Below the pieces are notes generated by a model. The model was not told where the DNA came from. It did not search any database and saw only the letters and a list, made by a program, of their open reading frames with translations. This document shows positions 43,842 to 57,300 of a stretch of DNA of 64,000 bases, one piece after another (position 1 is the stretch's first letter; each line of letters starts with the position of its first letter). A program made the translations under genes and the position numbers. The DNA is taken from NCBI RefSeq assembly GCF_019649055.1, contig NW_026570421.1:1-64000 (forward strand), in the 5' to 3' direction. The DNA comes from Paramacrobiotus metropolitanus. Its lineage: Eukaryota; Tardigrada; Eutardigrada; Parachela; Macrobiotidae.

Positions 43842-46800
43842 CGGGATATACACGGAAGACACGGGCGTCCCTGGCGCCATCAATTGGCACTCAACGGCCG
43901 GGGACGTGCCGGCTGCTGCTGCTCTTCCCCGCATTTCGCTCCACGCCGACATTTTCCCGCGTTCTGACAGGCGTCGCGCTAAGCGAGCCGCCGATGGATG
44001 CGGGCGATGTGTGCGCCGGTGCCATTTGACAAGTTTTTCCGTTGTGTTTTGCCTGAGAAACTTTTCAATGGTGAATGGCTGTAATGGCGTTTTTTATGGT
44101 ATTTTTTGTCAATCTATAACAGCGAATAATTCGATTAAGTAAAGATTTTTTAATTTTTTTGTGAAAATATTAAACGTTACCGTTCTTGCTGGAAATTGTC
44201 CTTGGTGAGTAGGAGTAATTGTAGTGCAATGGCTAACTATAAAAGATATGGGCACCAAGTCTGATTGGGAATTGCCTAACGGTAACTGGTGTAAAAATGC
44301 TTTGCCAAAATATTTTTTGCAGATTTTTGACGTGAATTTCTGAATTTTATCTCATATTAAAATCTCATACCAGAATCTCATTTCAGAGGAATCAGTGGCG
44401 AGAGCCGTTCTTTAAATTTTTTTTAGTTAGACGGCTCGCGGAAAAAAACTGCAACATTACAGAACGAGACCGATGTATTTGGAAAAGAATTTATAGATTT
44501 CGCTGCTCACAGTGCGATGCACAACTGTACCTGGTTATTTCAAATTTGCCCAGTACTTACGACTTTCCGTTTTTTTGCAACATTTTTTCTGCCTGTTTTG
44601 CTGCAGTTTCCACAGTACTTTTCTGGTTGCTGCAGTCTATTGTTGTCAGGAGTTTTCAAAATTTAAAAGTGGGGTGTTCGCCAAAGCTGCAACAGCAGTA
44701 ATATTTTTTTTTTGGGAATTCGGTATCGATTTGCAGATGCGTAGTTTATTGAAGAAATTAGGACGGGTGATGGGTATCCATCCTTGTTTAATAAATCAGT
44801 CCAGCGGCGATAGAAAAAAACTGTGCAAATAAATCTCGATCATGTTGATAGCTGTTGTGTGTGCTCAGCATTTTGCCGGGCATCGAACTTTATTAACCAC
44901 GATGCCGGCCGTGGACGGAATGTCGGTCGAGTGTGTGGTATCGTCCAAAAAAATGTGCTGATTTAGCTGACGCGTTACGGAACAGTTGCGCTGCTTCCGC
45001 TACGTTGTGCAATCTGTCACGGTGGTGTTTTAATTGGGAATTTTGATTTATCTCGGGTCAAACATTTCGTCATCGTTTTTTTTCGCAGCACGATAAATCA
45101 GAAATATTTGCAGCGTGGAATAAATCGCCGTTTTCAATTCCTACACCGCAAAAGATTTTTTTTATTATGGTATTTCGCAATTTCGCCATCGAAATTTGTG
45201 CAACAGATTTTGAAAATTGCCCAACCTTTTTTTTTTAAATTGTTGCATGTCAGTTTTCGATTTGGATCAAAAATTATTGATATTATTTTTTCCTGTATGT
45301 TTTCTATTTTTCTGCATTTTTTTCATCTTAACCACCGTTGTGCTTATTTTGTTTGTGTTTGTGCAATTTTTGTGTAAAAGTGTATTTGGTAAAAAAATTT
45401 TTCAAGCGCATTAATATTTTTAAAATTTATTTTACTTTGTTGTTGTATTTTTCATCAGCAATTTTTTTAATGGTTTCTTCATTTTCATGAATTTGAAGTG
45501 AAAGTTGTTCAACTTGATACTGTGACTTAGTGTTCGCCAGCGAAATCGCGCTTCGAAGCCCTGTTTTTCCGGTAGAAAATACGGCGCGATCGTTGTCGTC
45601 TGGTTTATCGGTTTTTATGGTTTTTGTGGTGGTGTTAAAAATTGTAATACACCTTTTTTAGTGCGTTAACAGAGTGATAATGACCGGGTGCGCAGCGCAC
45701 TCCCGGCAAAATAAAACGGAATAATGCCGGCTTTTATCGGTGATCAGGGGACGGTGAAAACGTGACGACTTCCCTGTGTGCTGGTAAAATGCATCACTTT
45801 ACAACCTTTGTGAAAAAATAAAAAAGATGCATCTGCCGGCGTAGAAAAATTGATGTGCAATTGTGCATCGAGCGGCAAAGATGGATTTTTGGGAATAATA
45901 ATCTGGGAAAATGCACTGGCGTTTATCTATGCTGTCTGTGCTGATGCAAAGGCAGTCGAAAAGACGCCACAGTGACTATCTTCGAGCGGAATGAACGGTT
46001 TTTGGTATAACTGGTCAAAAACACTAAATAGAATATTTTTTTAGTGTTTTTCGGCCTTTAGAAGCTAACTTGAACTTCAAGAGTCGAGCCGTAATATTTC
46101 GTCGTCTGTATTTCGTTCTTTTGTGAAATTTATTTGGTTTGTAGTAAAGAAATTGTTGTCGTGTGGCGCATGCTTCAACTGCTTCATCCAAGAAGACGTG
46201 TTTCTTATTACCGTGTACTCATACTGTATTAACTTAACTGATTTTCGAGCATAGGTACAATAATTTAAATTAAATATACACTATTTATACACTATTTATA
46301 TAAATATACACTCGTAAATATGCAAGTTTTTTTAATTCCGCCCAATACAAAATATACACAACATTTCTTACATACACAATATTTTGTAAATATTCTATAC
46401 AAAATATACAGTATTTTTTTTAAAATACGCAGTATTACTTGACAGTTGACAGTATTTTTTTGTATTGGCCAAGATCAGTAATTTTAGCTAAAATTCGTTG
46501 CAGTTGTAAACTTGTAGTGCTTAGCGTGATGAGAGCTATACCGTGACTGCTGGAATTTCATTTTTCTCTTGCTGGCTGGATTCCAAAATTTTGTGCAGTT
46601 TATCTGGTGCTAATAATCATTTTTATGAAATTTTTATCTACACTGTGGGGCGTGTTATGGTGGGAAACAATGGGAGCAGCCCAGGAATCCACGGATTCCC
46701 CTCGATCGAATGTTTATTGTCGCGATACCGCGTTCCAGTTTGTCTGTCACCGTTTCGGCCTTTCTGGGATGAGGCCGGTGGGCTCTCTCGCAGGTTGTGT

Positions 46801-49050
46801 ATCTAATGTATTGGGTCGGGGGACTGTGGCAGTTGGCCTTGTTCACCGGTTGGCATATATGCCTGTTTTCCCAGCTGTCCTGACTATCCTAGTTTCTAAT
46901 TTTTATAAGGTTTAGTGTGTTACTGTCATTGTGCAGACGGTGGAACTGCTCACAGAAAAATGTAAAAATCAGGACAAAATTTGCATTACGATTTATTTGA
47001 GGAATTCTGGTTTGCGGTGCTGGAAATAATTAATTATCCGATTTTTTCCGGTCCGATGGCGAGTAGGAAGGGTGTCTATCTGGACAGGGTGTGCTGGCGA
47101 AAATCGCTGATTATTTACGTTTTAAAAATTATAGTAATGTAATCGAGCAGTGTGAATTCTAAAAAAAAAACAAATTTAAATTACAGTACTAAATTTTTGC
47201 TCTGGCTGTAACAAACTAAGTAAATACAGCACAGTATCAGCGCTTTTTTTCTGCGTAAAATAAAGGTTTGAAGAAGATGCACTGCGCCGTCGCAGTTGGG
47301 ACGTAGAACGGTGGCTGTGGCAGCGACTCGCTGACTAGTTAAGCGTCTGAAAAAAATATACCGCAGGATTTCTATGTGCGGTAAAAGTTTCACTTTCGCT
47401 GGTGTAATTGTGCATTAGAATAAAATTTTTCGCGACTTTTCTAGGGAACTCTGGGGACAATTTTTTTTGGGATTATAAACCGGCTTCGCTTGTGCTTAAT
47501 AGGTTCATTACGAAATTACTTGAAATTTTTTCTAAAAAGAGTGCAAAAATGTTATTAGCAGCGCAAAATGTTTTCAGTTGCATCCTGACTCAGATTTCCT
47601 GTTATACATGGAGAATCCTTGTGACAACAGGCCAATTAAAAATAATACTGCCACCAGATCGATCAGTGTCCCTGATATTTTAAATAAACAGCGCGCGACA
47701 CGAAACTCCCGGTGGACCATTTGCGGGGCACTTAAAAAATCAGCGTACCATGAAGACGCGCGCACAGCCGTGGTGTTAAAGCGCGGAGAAGGAAGAAGCC
47801 CATGGGCTGTACGCAATCAGCCCACAAGGGGGACAATTGGCCGGGACGCCGGGTTGAAGGGACGCTTTGTGTGTTGTGGCAATATCTAAGCAATATGCTG
47901 CAGTATAACAGCGGATGGGGTGTGAAATGGGGCTAATCTAGAGCAGGACGGAAATGGATTTGTTCGCGCTGGCACCGGGCACTGTATAGGCAGAAAAATG
48001 AGACGATGTGTGGCATATAAAGTAAAGGAGGTCAAAGAAACATGGGGCTGCAGGGAGAAATTGGGAGCATCCAAACACTGTGTGACATTTGGCTGTAGTT
48101 AGGGTAGTCAGTGGGTCTAACCGGCTTTTAAAGACCTGCTGGTGTGTGTGGTCGAGTTAGAGTGGTTTTTCTCGCGTTAGGAAGTTGTTGGTCGATTTCC
48201 GTGGGTTCTCGTTGCATCGGGATTTTTTTTCTTGGTTTATTGTAAATTACTGCATTTCGCTTGAGACTTCGGTGAGGTGTGCTTACTTGTGAGCGGTTAT
48301 TTTTGTACATTTAACAATTGTGATCGCGTTTCATTTGGGAATTTTTTTTAAATTTATTTGAATTGCTCCTGGTTTTTTTAACAATGATGGTTGCTTCTTT
48401 CCGTCGAGAAATTCATTTGTACATGGACTTTATTGATGGAATTGTTTTGTTTTCTTTACAGACGATGTTCAGACCAAATTCGCTCATCAAAAGGAATTCA
48501 CAAGGGATTCTGGAAATTCGCATACGAAGTAAGTTACGATTTGATTTACTGTAATCTAAATCCGTCTTCTTGACGCTCCAGCATAAGAATGTAACTTCCG
48601 AAAGCATTTAGTTTCTTCATATTTAAAATTTTCAATGATATTTTAAATTAAATTGTGAAGGATTTTTAATGAATATTGCGAAGATTCGAATGCTTCCTCG
48701 TGAGATGTATTACTTCCCGAAAGGAATTAACATCATGCATAATTACTGGAATATTAGACTAAATATCCCTTGTTCACAGCGAGTAAATATTCCGAACTCG
48801 TAAATATTTTTTCCGTGAAAGTGTAGTACAAGGGCTCTGAAACACTAACATCCAGAACATTGCAGAGCGGTTACCATAATCTTTATCGGGTCGTTTAAAA
48901 TTGCTAAGATTTTTTTGTTTCCTTTTGCGGAAAATATTTCTGGAGCTCATTTTGTCCCCCTTTTGTATGGAGCTATGGATTTGCTGAAAGAAACTGGAAT
49001 TATTTGTGTTTGAATAGTTATCATTGCCGCTGTATTTAAGATTTAATTAA

Positions 49051-49691
49051 GGGATTTGGCCCGGTACATAGCACCAAATTCGTGTACATACACGGGAATG
49101 TTCGCTTTCGCGCACTTCCAATCACTTTTTTGGGTTGCTTTTTGACAATGTGTAGACAAATGATTTGTATACATAGGAGTGAAATCCGTTTTCGCGCGCA
49201 ACATCCGGTTGCCGAGTTATGAGGGTAACAAAATTCCAAAAAGTTTAAATGCATTCAGGTGTACCAAAAGTCTCATTATGGACCGATCCCTTTCAAATTT
49301 TGCACGTAAATGCACATAACCATGAAGATCGTTCTTACACGGATCCAGACTTCCACGATTTTTTTCGAATTTTAAAATGAATTTTAAAATTTTTGAAATT
49401 CATTTTAAAATTTGAAAAGCATGCTAGAACAGTGGATCGGTGTAAGAACGATCTTCATGGTTATGCATCTACAAAATTTGAAAGGATCGATCCATATGAA
49501 CTTTTTACCTGAATGCATTTAAACTTTCGAATTTTAACTCCCGAACCGGATGTTGCGCGGAAAACGGATTTCATGCCTATACAAATCTTTTACAAAATAT
49601 AAAGCAATGCAAAAACGTGTTTGGTAGTACGCGACAGCGAAAGTTCCCGTGTATGTACACGAATTTGGTGCTATGTACCGGACCAAATCCC
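49051..49691. mobile_element. TTAA-flanked foldback element, 641 bp
   Basis: The ends GGGATTTGGCCCGGTAC and GTACCGGACCAAATCCC are inverted copies with one mismatch, flanked by TTAA at 49047-49050 and 49692-49695. The inverted repeat continues through most of the element, for example CATGAAGATCGTTCTTACAC on the left against its complement at about 49439, so it is a long imperfect hairpin centred near 49371. TTAA duplication is typical of piggyBac-type transposons. No ORF of transposase size is present; it is non-autonomous. Confidence 0.75.
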
Positions 49692-52600
49692 TTAACCGGT
49701 TTTTTCTTAATAATTCCCGGTACAGATATATTTGCCGCGTGGGCGGCTGACGATATGCAGGCAGTTTCAGCTTTCAATTCACACAAATATTTTTTTCTAT
49801 AATATTTCGGTTAAACGAATTTTATTCTCGTTAATTAATTCGTTTTTTGCAGTGCTCAATACTAGTGGATTAATAGAGTAGGCAAGCGCTTTCAGTTCCG
49901 GTATTTTTTTCTAGTGATTAGCAAAATATTATTATTAAAAATATAATAAGCGTTAATTGTGATTGTTGTTTACACGTGGACGATTTGCCAATCGAGAAAT
50001 TCACTTATGGTTAAATTACTGAAAATGTCTATGGAAGATTGTACGCGTATTAGGTAAGACGCAACAATCCTGTCGCGTTGATTAGCGTGATAAATAATTA
50101 ATTGTAATGGGTGAGACAACGTGACCGGCTGCGGTGATAAGCGTGGCCGATATTATGTTTTGTTGCGGCGGCGTTTATACAGCACGTGAGGGGAAATTGA
50201 TAGGCCCGACAAACATCCCGTGCTGCTTATTATTGGGCTAATATACCGGCTTAGATGAGGTTGACTTAAAGGGGGTTTTTGTAAAGGGACGTGGGCTGAA
50301 ATGGGAGGGGTGGATTAGGGGGACGGGGCATTTAGGATAAGCTCTTAATTGAGGAGATTGCGGCCCCGGCGATTATGGCGGTGTCGCCGTGAAGCAGTGG
50401 AGGAGTGATTGTTATTATTTTTGGGAAACTGGGTTCACGGAGGGAACAGCAAGCGGATTAGCGGTATTATGGCTGTAGGCGTTCTGCGCGGATTATTTGA
50501 TAGTTTCGCGCGAATTGCCGCTTTCCGAATATCACTTTATGGAGAAATGTAAACGTAAATCAGGCGCGATTTTCTGATAATTTTTCGAGTTTTAAAATTC
50601 AATAAAAAGACGCTTTCGAAAATAAACCGGCTTAAGTAATCGTCGCTTAGACGAATTTCCGCAAGCTGCGTTGTTTTTTAATGCAAAAAGCCAAAAACGT
50701 ACTAGGAAATCAGATATTTGCTTTATTTTGTAATTGTTTTTGCCAATATGAAATTATTTTAACATGTATGTGTTTATCTTATGTTACCGCCATATTCGAA
50801 AATTTGTTTCAACAGGTTTTAGTTTTGTTTGCAGTTTATTTGATCAGATATAAAAATTTTCTGTTGTAGGAAACTGTGACGCATATTTTTTAAATTATTA
50901 AAGGCGGGTGATTTTATTGCCTGTTGCGATTTGGGAAAATTTTTTATCGTTGGAATGGAACTTTAAAATGAGAAAAAAAATTATTTCGACATACCGGGAG
51001 TGTATAACATAAGTATGTATCTGTATTGTACAGGCATACAGAACGTTGTGTGGGTCTACTATAATTACGATGTTTTGATGAAATGTTATCGGATGTGTAT
51101 GCGCGTATACAATTGTTGGCATCCGATCGGAATTACGTAAATTTGTGCTGGGCCGAGATGATGTATGGTGGGCCAGATGATAAAGTGTCTGCTCCGTGAA
51201 AAGACGCTCTTCATCACGATCAAAGAGGTTAATGAGCTGGCATATCCAACCGTCGTTGGGGAAAACTCTCTTTCGCAATCACGACTCCATTTTATCGGTG
51301 AATTACGTTCTTACTCATTTCCGTGATAAACCGGTTGGAATACGGTTAATTATACGAACATATCTTTCTTCATTCAAACCGTAACAGCTCCTGCTTTTTT
51401 TTACCACCGTAAAAACTAAAATATAAACATTAACATTAATAGGTTTTCAAAATATACCGATGTAAAATTGAAATGAAAATTGATTTTTTTTCTAATTTTT
51501 GTAATGGAAAAAAACAGGTTGAGTACTTGTTGCCTGTGCAATATGCCTGCTACTGCAGTGAGAGATTGTAGTACAAGGCCTACTGAGATACTAGTCGTCT
51601 GGAAAATCGACCATGCTTGAAGTTCTATACAATATTAATCGAAATTTGCAACTATTTTTCGCTGTTTTCTTTGTGACTTGAAATGGTATGATGTCGTATT
51701 ATCATTATTTAAATTTTTTGGCAGTTTGTAGCTCAGTGTGAATTCTTGTTGTACTAAGAATTCCCTATTTCTGTCGTATTTTTATGGTGTTTGAAAAATT
51801 GCTAGTGTTCACTGTAATTTATAATTGAAGATTTGAAGTTCAAGCTTAATTCCTTTATTCGGAAAACTCGTGCATGAAGAGAGTCCATATAGATACTGCA
51901 GTAAAAATTGTGAATTGTACAAGAAATAAAGTGGACGCATGACGGAGCATCTGGGACGGCGCTGGCAGGTGTTTCCGGGGGATTTGCTGGATGATGCGCC
52001 GACCGGACCGGCGTCAGGTCCGCTCTGTTTCACGTGCCGCTTGTGTTCTCCTGTTCACTATTCTTCCGACCAGGGCTGACATGCAAATTGGCTGTCATTT
52101 TGCTCGAGAAAAAATGCCTGGATGCAAACACGGGGGATCATCTGGCCGGCGTAATGAGGCCTCTTCAGATGGGAGAGGAGATTTCCGTCGGTGCGCCTAA
52201 ACAGATGGCCGGCGCTTACGTAGCGGTCCCGGTCATCCTATATGAAAATTAGCCGTCTTCGCAATTATACGTAAATACAGCATGTGACCATATCGTGATC
52301 ATTATGTATACAGTAATTTTGCATTTTTATTTTATAAATGTTTTTATTTATTTTCCCTTTCCGAAATATTGAACTGAAAGAAAGTGACGGCTACTGTAGC
52401 AATGACGGAGAAGCAACGATTGATTTCAAATCGATCGATCACGTAAAAACGTTTATTTCCCTGCTTGTTATTTTCTTTGATGTTTTTTGTATTAAAATTT
52501 TTAAATATAATTTTGTTTAATTTTTTTTTAAATATAATTTTTAACATTTGCAAAACATTTACTGCAAGTGTTTTAAATAATGTATTGTATGCATGAACTT

Positions 52601-54147
52601 TTTTTTTTGGTTTGTATTGGTACATAATTTTACCCATACCTTTTTACTTGAATTTGTTAAAAATTAGCGCGAATGTTGTCAATTATTTGTAAACCTTTTT
52701 TTATTAGGAACTCTAGGTGCTTTGATACATAAATTTCATAACTAAAAACGTAAATACGTTTAATTTGAACACAATTCATTTATGGAAATTCTCTCCCGTT
52801 AATTTACAATAAATGTTTTATTACATTTTAAATTGTTCGTTAGGGGAAAATATTGATTTGGGGTTTTATATAAGCATTCTTCAAGATCAACTGGCATCCC
52901 TAGAAAATCGGGATCCCTTGTTGTTTGCCGAAATGGGGCCTTGATCGCCTTACGTCAGTGTCACACCAACCGGCAGACATTAGTGTAAATAATATGAAAT
53001 TTGATCGCTGTTTACGCTGATGTGTGCCGCGTACAGATGATGTCAAATTCGGCCCGGTTATGAAACGGGTTTTTTTCCCTTGGCCGTCTAACATTTATTT
53101 TACGACTTATTTAAACATGAGGACAATATGCCACGGTGATTTAAGTGCCGGCCCCGGCCCGACCACCACCATGCGATCCGCGTTTCGTAAGCGACATTTG
53201 CGATCATTTGACAATGATGCAACCGACCGCGGTTGTTAAGGATCACTCCAAATTTTGGATTGCCGCGATTTTACGTAAAGCATTGATCCATACAAAAATA
53301 TACAGAGTTCGGTTAAAATAAAAACAAATAAAAAATAAAATATGAAATCTCGGTTGTATACTTTTAAATAATTTCCGACAATGCAAAAATATTATTTTTA
53401 ATGAATAAAAAAATTTAAAACTAAATTATAAAGAAATAAAACAAAATATAATATGAACAGATAAAATATAAACTTTCGGTTGAAAAATTATATTTTATTG
53501 AATTTTGTTTTTGTTTTAGTGTAAATTTTATTTTTAAATCAAAATTTAATCCAGTTTTATTCAAAATTATCTAGATTGTACAGACAAAAACGAAACTCCG
53601 TGAAATAAAAACAAACTTAAAAGACGAGTGAAAAATTCGCGTAAACTGAATTGATTTGTGGTTTGTTGGTATCGCACTATTTAACACAGATCGATTTTGC
53701 GAAACGCTAATTTTGACATTCATAAAAGAAGATGAATTAGTGCGTGCTTGTTGAATTATTTGACTTTTTGGCACAGTTTGGTAATCGGTCACTGGGCGTT
53801 GCCACTAGAGAATTCGCCACTAACACCAGTATGAATTGTGTGGAAACGTAGTGCAGTGGCGTTTAAATATACCCGCTGGAATCGAGAGAAAACACGCGCT
53901 TATTTATCGCATAGCGTTCGTTTCGTTGCCGATTGAAAGTTTTTTTTATCAGAATCGTTGGAATATTAGATTTTTTTCAAATTCGGAATTTTTAGCGATT
54001 GTTTATTCCATCTTTGAGTACTTGTGTGTGGAGGCGGAACCACTCCGCACCACAACCAATGACAACGCGAGCTGATTATGCAATGCTACCGCAGAGTCAA
54101 TAGACGGTCGAATCAATACCGTTCCGCTGGTATTTCGCCTGCTAGCT
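49692..54147. other. Gene-poor stretch upstream of the PDE7-like promoter
   Basis: A+T-rich DNA with occasional GC-richer blocks at 50.1-50.5 and 51.95-52.25 kb. The latter contains ATGCAAAT and several short overlapping ORFs without recognised domains. A tRNA-Val-like motif lies at 53848-53860. Enhancer function is possible; nothing more can be supported. Confidence 0.3.
53848..53860 (+). repeat. tRNA-Val-like 5' motif copy
   Basis: GTAGTGCAGTGGC is followed at about 25 nt by GGAATCGAG, which loosely resembles a B-box. Confidence 0.35.
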
Positions 54148-54154
54148 TATAAAA
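54148..54154 (+). promoter_or_regulatory. TATA box of the PDE7-like gene
   Basis: TATAAAA lies 236 bp upstream of the ATG at 54384. Initiation would fall near 54178-54190, in CAGACTCGTCTGTACCACAG. A leader of about 200 nt follows. Confidence 0.5.
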
Positions 54155-54383
54155 ACCGCTTTTTGGCCAACAGACTCGTCTGTACCACAGTTCATTCTAC
54201 ATACGAAAAATCTCGTGAGAACACACTCGCTGTTTCACCGGGTTGCGTTCAGCATTTGTCAGTCGGTCTGGCGAATGAATCAGCCGCTATGAATCTTCGC
54301 AGCAGTTTAAACTAACTATTTATTCGATTAATTTATTGTCGGTATTTTTGCGGGAATTTTTGATTAATTTCGGCGCGTGTTGA

Positions 54384-57300
54384 ATGGGCGTGAGGATGGT
54401 TTACCTGGAAGTGTTTTCAGGGGATGTCGTGCCCTTCGGCTCACCGCGGGATGATGTCCCCCTGGCCCAGCTGGCCTCCGTGGCCGAGGAGAAGATCCTC
54501 CAGCCGCAGGCCAGTCTCATCGAGGAAGTCGAACATGCCGGTAAGTTTATCCATTTGTTTTCTCCGAATTATTCATTTATTGGCAATTTTTTCTTGGTTT
54601 TTAATTTTTATTTTAATGGATTTTTTCTAGTAAATATGCAGAGACAGGTTGCTACAAAATCGTTCCACTTCCGTTGAGCAAAATCTCATTTTGCAAATTA
54701 AAGTTACAGAATTTAACTAAATGACCGAGTTTAGCGTCGTGAAATGCATATAGTTGCAAGGACATCTTCGAGCATTTTTACATGTGTTTTTATCGATTAT
54801 TGTAGTGCAGTGGTTATGCGGATTGTACGTTATGTATTCTCCCTGTAGTTTATCGATAACCGGTTCGTTTTGGGATGCATAATTGATTATTGAGATTTTT
54901 TAATTTTTTTAAGTTTCCTTATTACGCATTTGTATTGTCATATAAAATTAAAATGTTATATCTTTCGTTTATCGTTTTTCGTTTATTGTCCGCATATACT
55001 GTATATTTCTTATAGGTGGCATTTATATTTTTCATTATTTTAGAGTTTTTTATTTTTTTATGACACGTCTTAGTGCAGGGTCATTTTTATCCTATCCTAT
55101 AATGTGACCAGGCGGTCGGATGATTTTTATAATAGTCTATAAAAGAAACTCTGTGCCAGTTCAGGAGAATGCCGCAATACGGGTGTGTATTGCGGCATGC
55201 AGTGTGACAAGCGAAAGCCGTCGCGTGACAAATGACCGCTACGCGAGATTATACAAAAAAGTTCCAAAAACTGGTTCTCCTTGAACCGTGTAATTGCGCT
55301 TATTCACCACCGTATTCGTGTGTGTACCGCTATAAATCGGCTTTTCCGCGCGCCAACAACCGCCGTTGGGGTCCTGGCGATTAATCCCCCCCGGTTGGCC
55401 GCTGAAATGTTGGCTGCGGGTTATTTTTTTATTTGTTGATGGTAGCTGGAAAAATGGCCAGTTAATTCGGGCCTATTTACAATTATCTGTCGTGGCGCTG
55501 AAAAATATACGTTTTTGGCCGGATGAAAGGAAAACGATGACGTGAAATTCCTACTGCGAAATTGTCGGCCATTTTCCGGGCCATTGATGAAGCGGCGCGC
55601 GCTAGTCGGTTGGATCAATTTGTCGGATTTTGATTAGGGCATATTTTTGGCGAATGAGGGCTGGATTGAGTTAGCCGGAAGTAAATGCACAGTAAACTGT
55701 AAAATAATTAAAATTGAAATTATTGAGTAGCGACTTAAATTTATTTTCTGAAATAATTTTTCGTAATTACAAAATGTAGTATTTTTAATTAAATAAGAAG
55801 CCACGACTAAATAAAATGCCACTACTAATATTTTTAATTCAATAAAATGCCAGGACTGTATACAAAAAAATTTCGAAATTAAATGACGTTTATTATTTAG
55901 CGAGATTGTGAGGAATAATTTAGCATATTACGTCAGGATCACGCATTGCCATCGTTCTACGCTTAACTACGAACATTGGAAACCGCAAATTAATATTTTT
56001 AAAAATCCTATTCTATGTATATTCTGGATTCTATTGTGTAGATGTAGGTTTCGGTTAGCACTTATCAGACAGAAAAATCCCCGATAATCACCTCGCGAGA
56101 TGCGCTGATTAGGTCGAAAGCGATTCTTTGCAGTTTGAACCCATTTTGGGGCTGCAACGGCGATAAGATTTACCGGGCGAAGAATGTGCCGTGGTAAACG
56201 TTTCAACGATACACTTGACGGCGTGTAATAAAATACACGCACACACATCATACAGTTTATGCTGCAATAAAACGCCGATTAGTAATCATGTGCGGCGGCG
56301 ATAACCTTGGCCGGTGACCTTCCACGCACGCGTTAATGGTGTCGCGTGATGGCCCGGCGGGTCGGCATACGGGGCGCGCTGATTAATAAGCAGGATCTGG
56401 ATGGTTGCAATATCTAGGATTGAATAGCGGAGGGGATCGTGGTTGAGTGGATGTTTCATTTAGAAAGGGCACCGCGGTCGGGCTTTTCATCGCGGGATGG
56501 ATATATATGCGTACATGCGAATGATCTTTTTGTTGTTCGATTAGCGAGCCATACAGCATGGGCACGTGCAGGTTTTAGGCAACAATTGTAGTGTAGAGGC
56601 AGCAGCAGTGATTATCTTAAAGGTGTGAACTCTGTCAAATTATCAAGATCATCAATAAAAAATTAACTGCTAATCTTTTTTACTTAATACTACAGAATAA
56701 ATAAATTATTGTTTTAAGGTTTCAAGGGTTTTTTATTTCTTAAATTGACCATCACACGGGTTTGTAGAAAGGAATCAAAACTGTGGAAAAGTATGGAATA
56801 TTCAATTAGTGTGCATCGTTAATTAAGCGTTACGGAGCAACGTTCGTAAGAATTATTTTCTAAAAATTTTGGCAGATTCGAAATACCGAAATTACGAGGA
56901 TAAAAACAATTCAGAGTCAAGTGTATAATGGACTGTCAAGTGTCCTCGGGATTTTACGGTTGACTTGGCGCTTCGGGCGAATAAGCTTATTTACTCAGTT
57001 TTCAGTTAGTAAGTCGCTCGCAGTAAATTTTATTATAGGAATTCCTTAACGTTTTCTGATCTCTTTTCGTATTTACAGCCGTTTTATAACATCTTTCTTC
57101 CATAAACTTCAAGCTCGATTTTTTTATGGCGGTTTAACCTACAAGTGGCCTTTTAGCCGCGGATAGATTAGCAAATGTTAATTGGCTGTAGAAAAAGGTT
57201 TTGGTGTCGGTTTGCGTCTGCGTTATTTTTAATTGGCGCCGGCGCGCGCACAAACACTTTTTGCCGGCATTTGAAATATATGCGTTACAAATGTGGTGTG

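Larger units (their letters stand above)
41620..49050. other. Gene-poor stretch, possible intron or regulatory DNA
   Basis: A+T-rich with T-runs. GTGCTGG and TTTCTGGTACATTTT-type phrases recur at 41.75-42.07 kb. CpG-richer patches lie at 42.4-42.66 kb, 43.7-44.03 kb and about 47.6-47.9 kb. The open frame at 47578-47889 has no recognised domain. No supported gene was found. Confidence 0.3.

Noticed and set aside
47578-47889. 103-codon ORF in a GC-moderate block
   Set aside because: No recognised domain and no splice or promoter support.
54802-54880. A functional tRNA-Val gene
   Set aside because: A- and B-box-like steps are present, but no cloverleaf with acceptor stem and anticodon arm could be drawn.
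55169-55198. microRNA precursor
   Set aside because: A 12 bp stem with a 6-base loop is too short for a Drosha/Dicer substrate.
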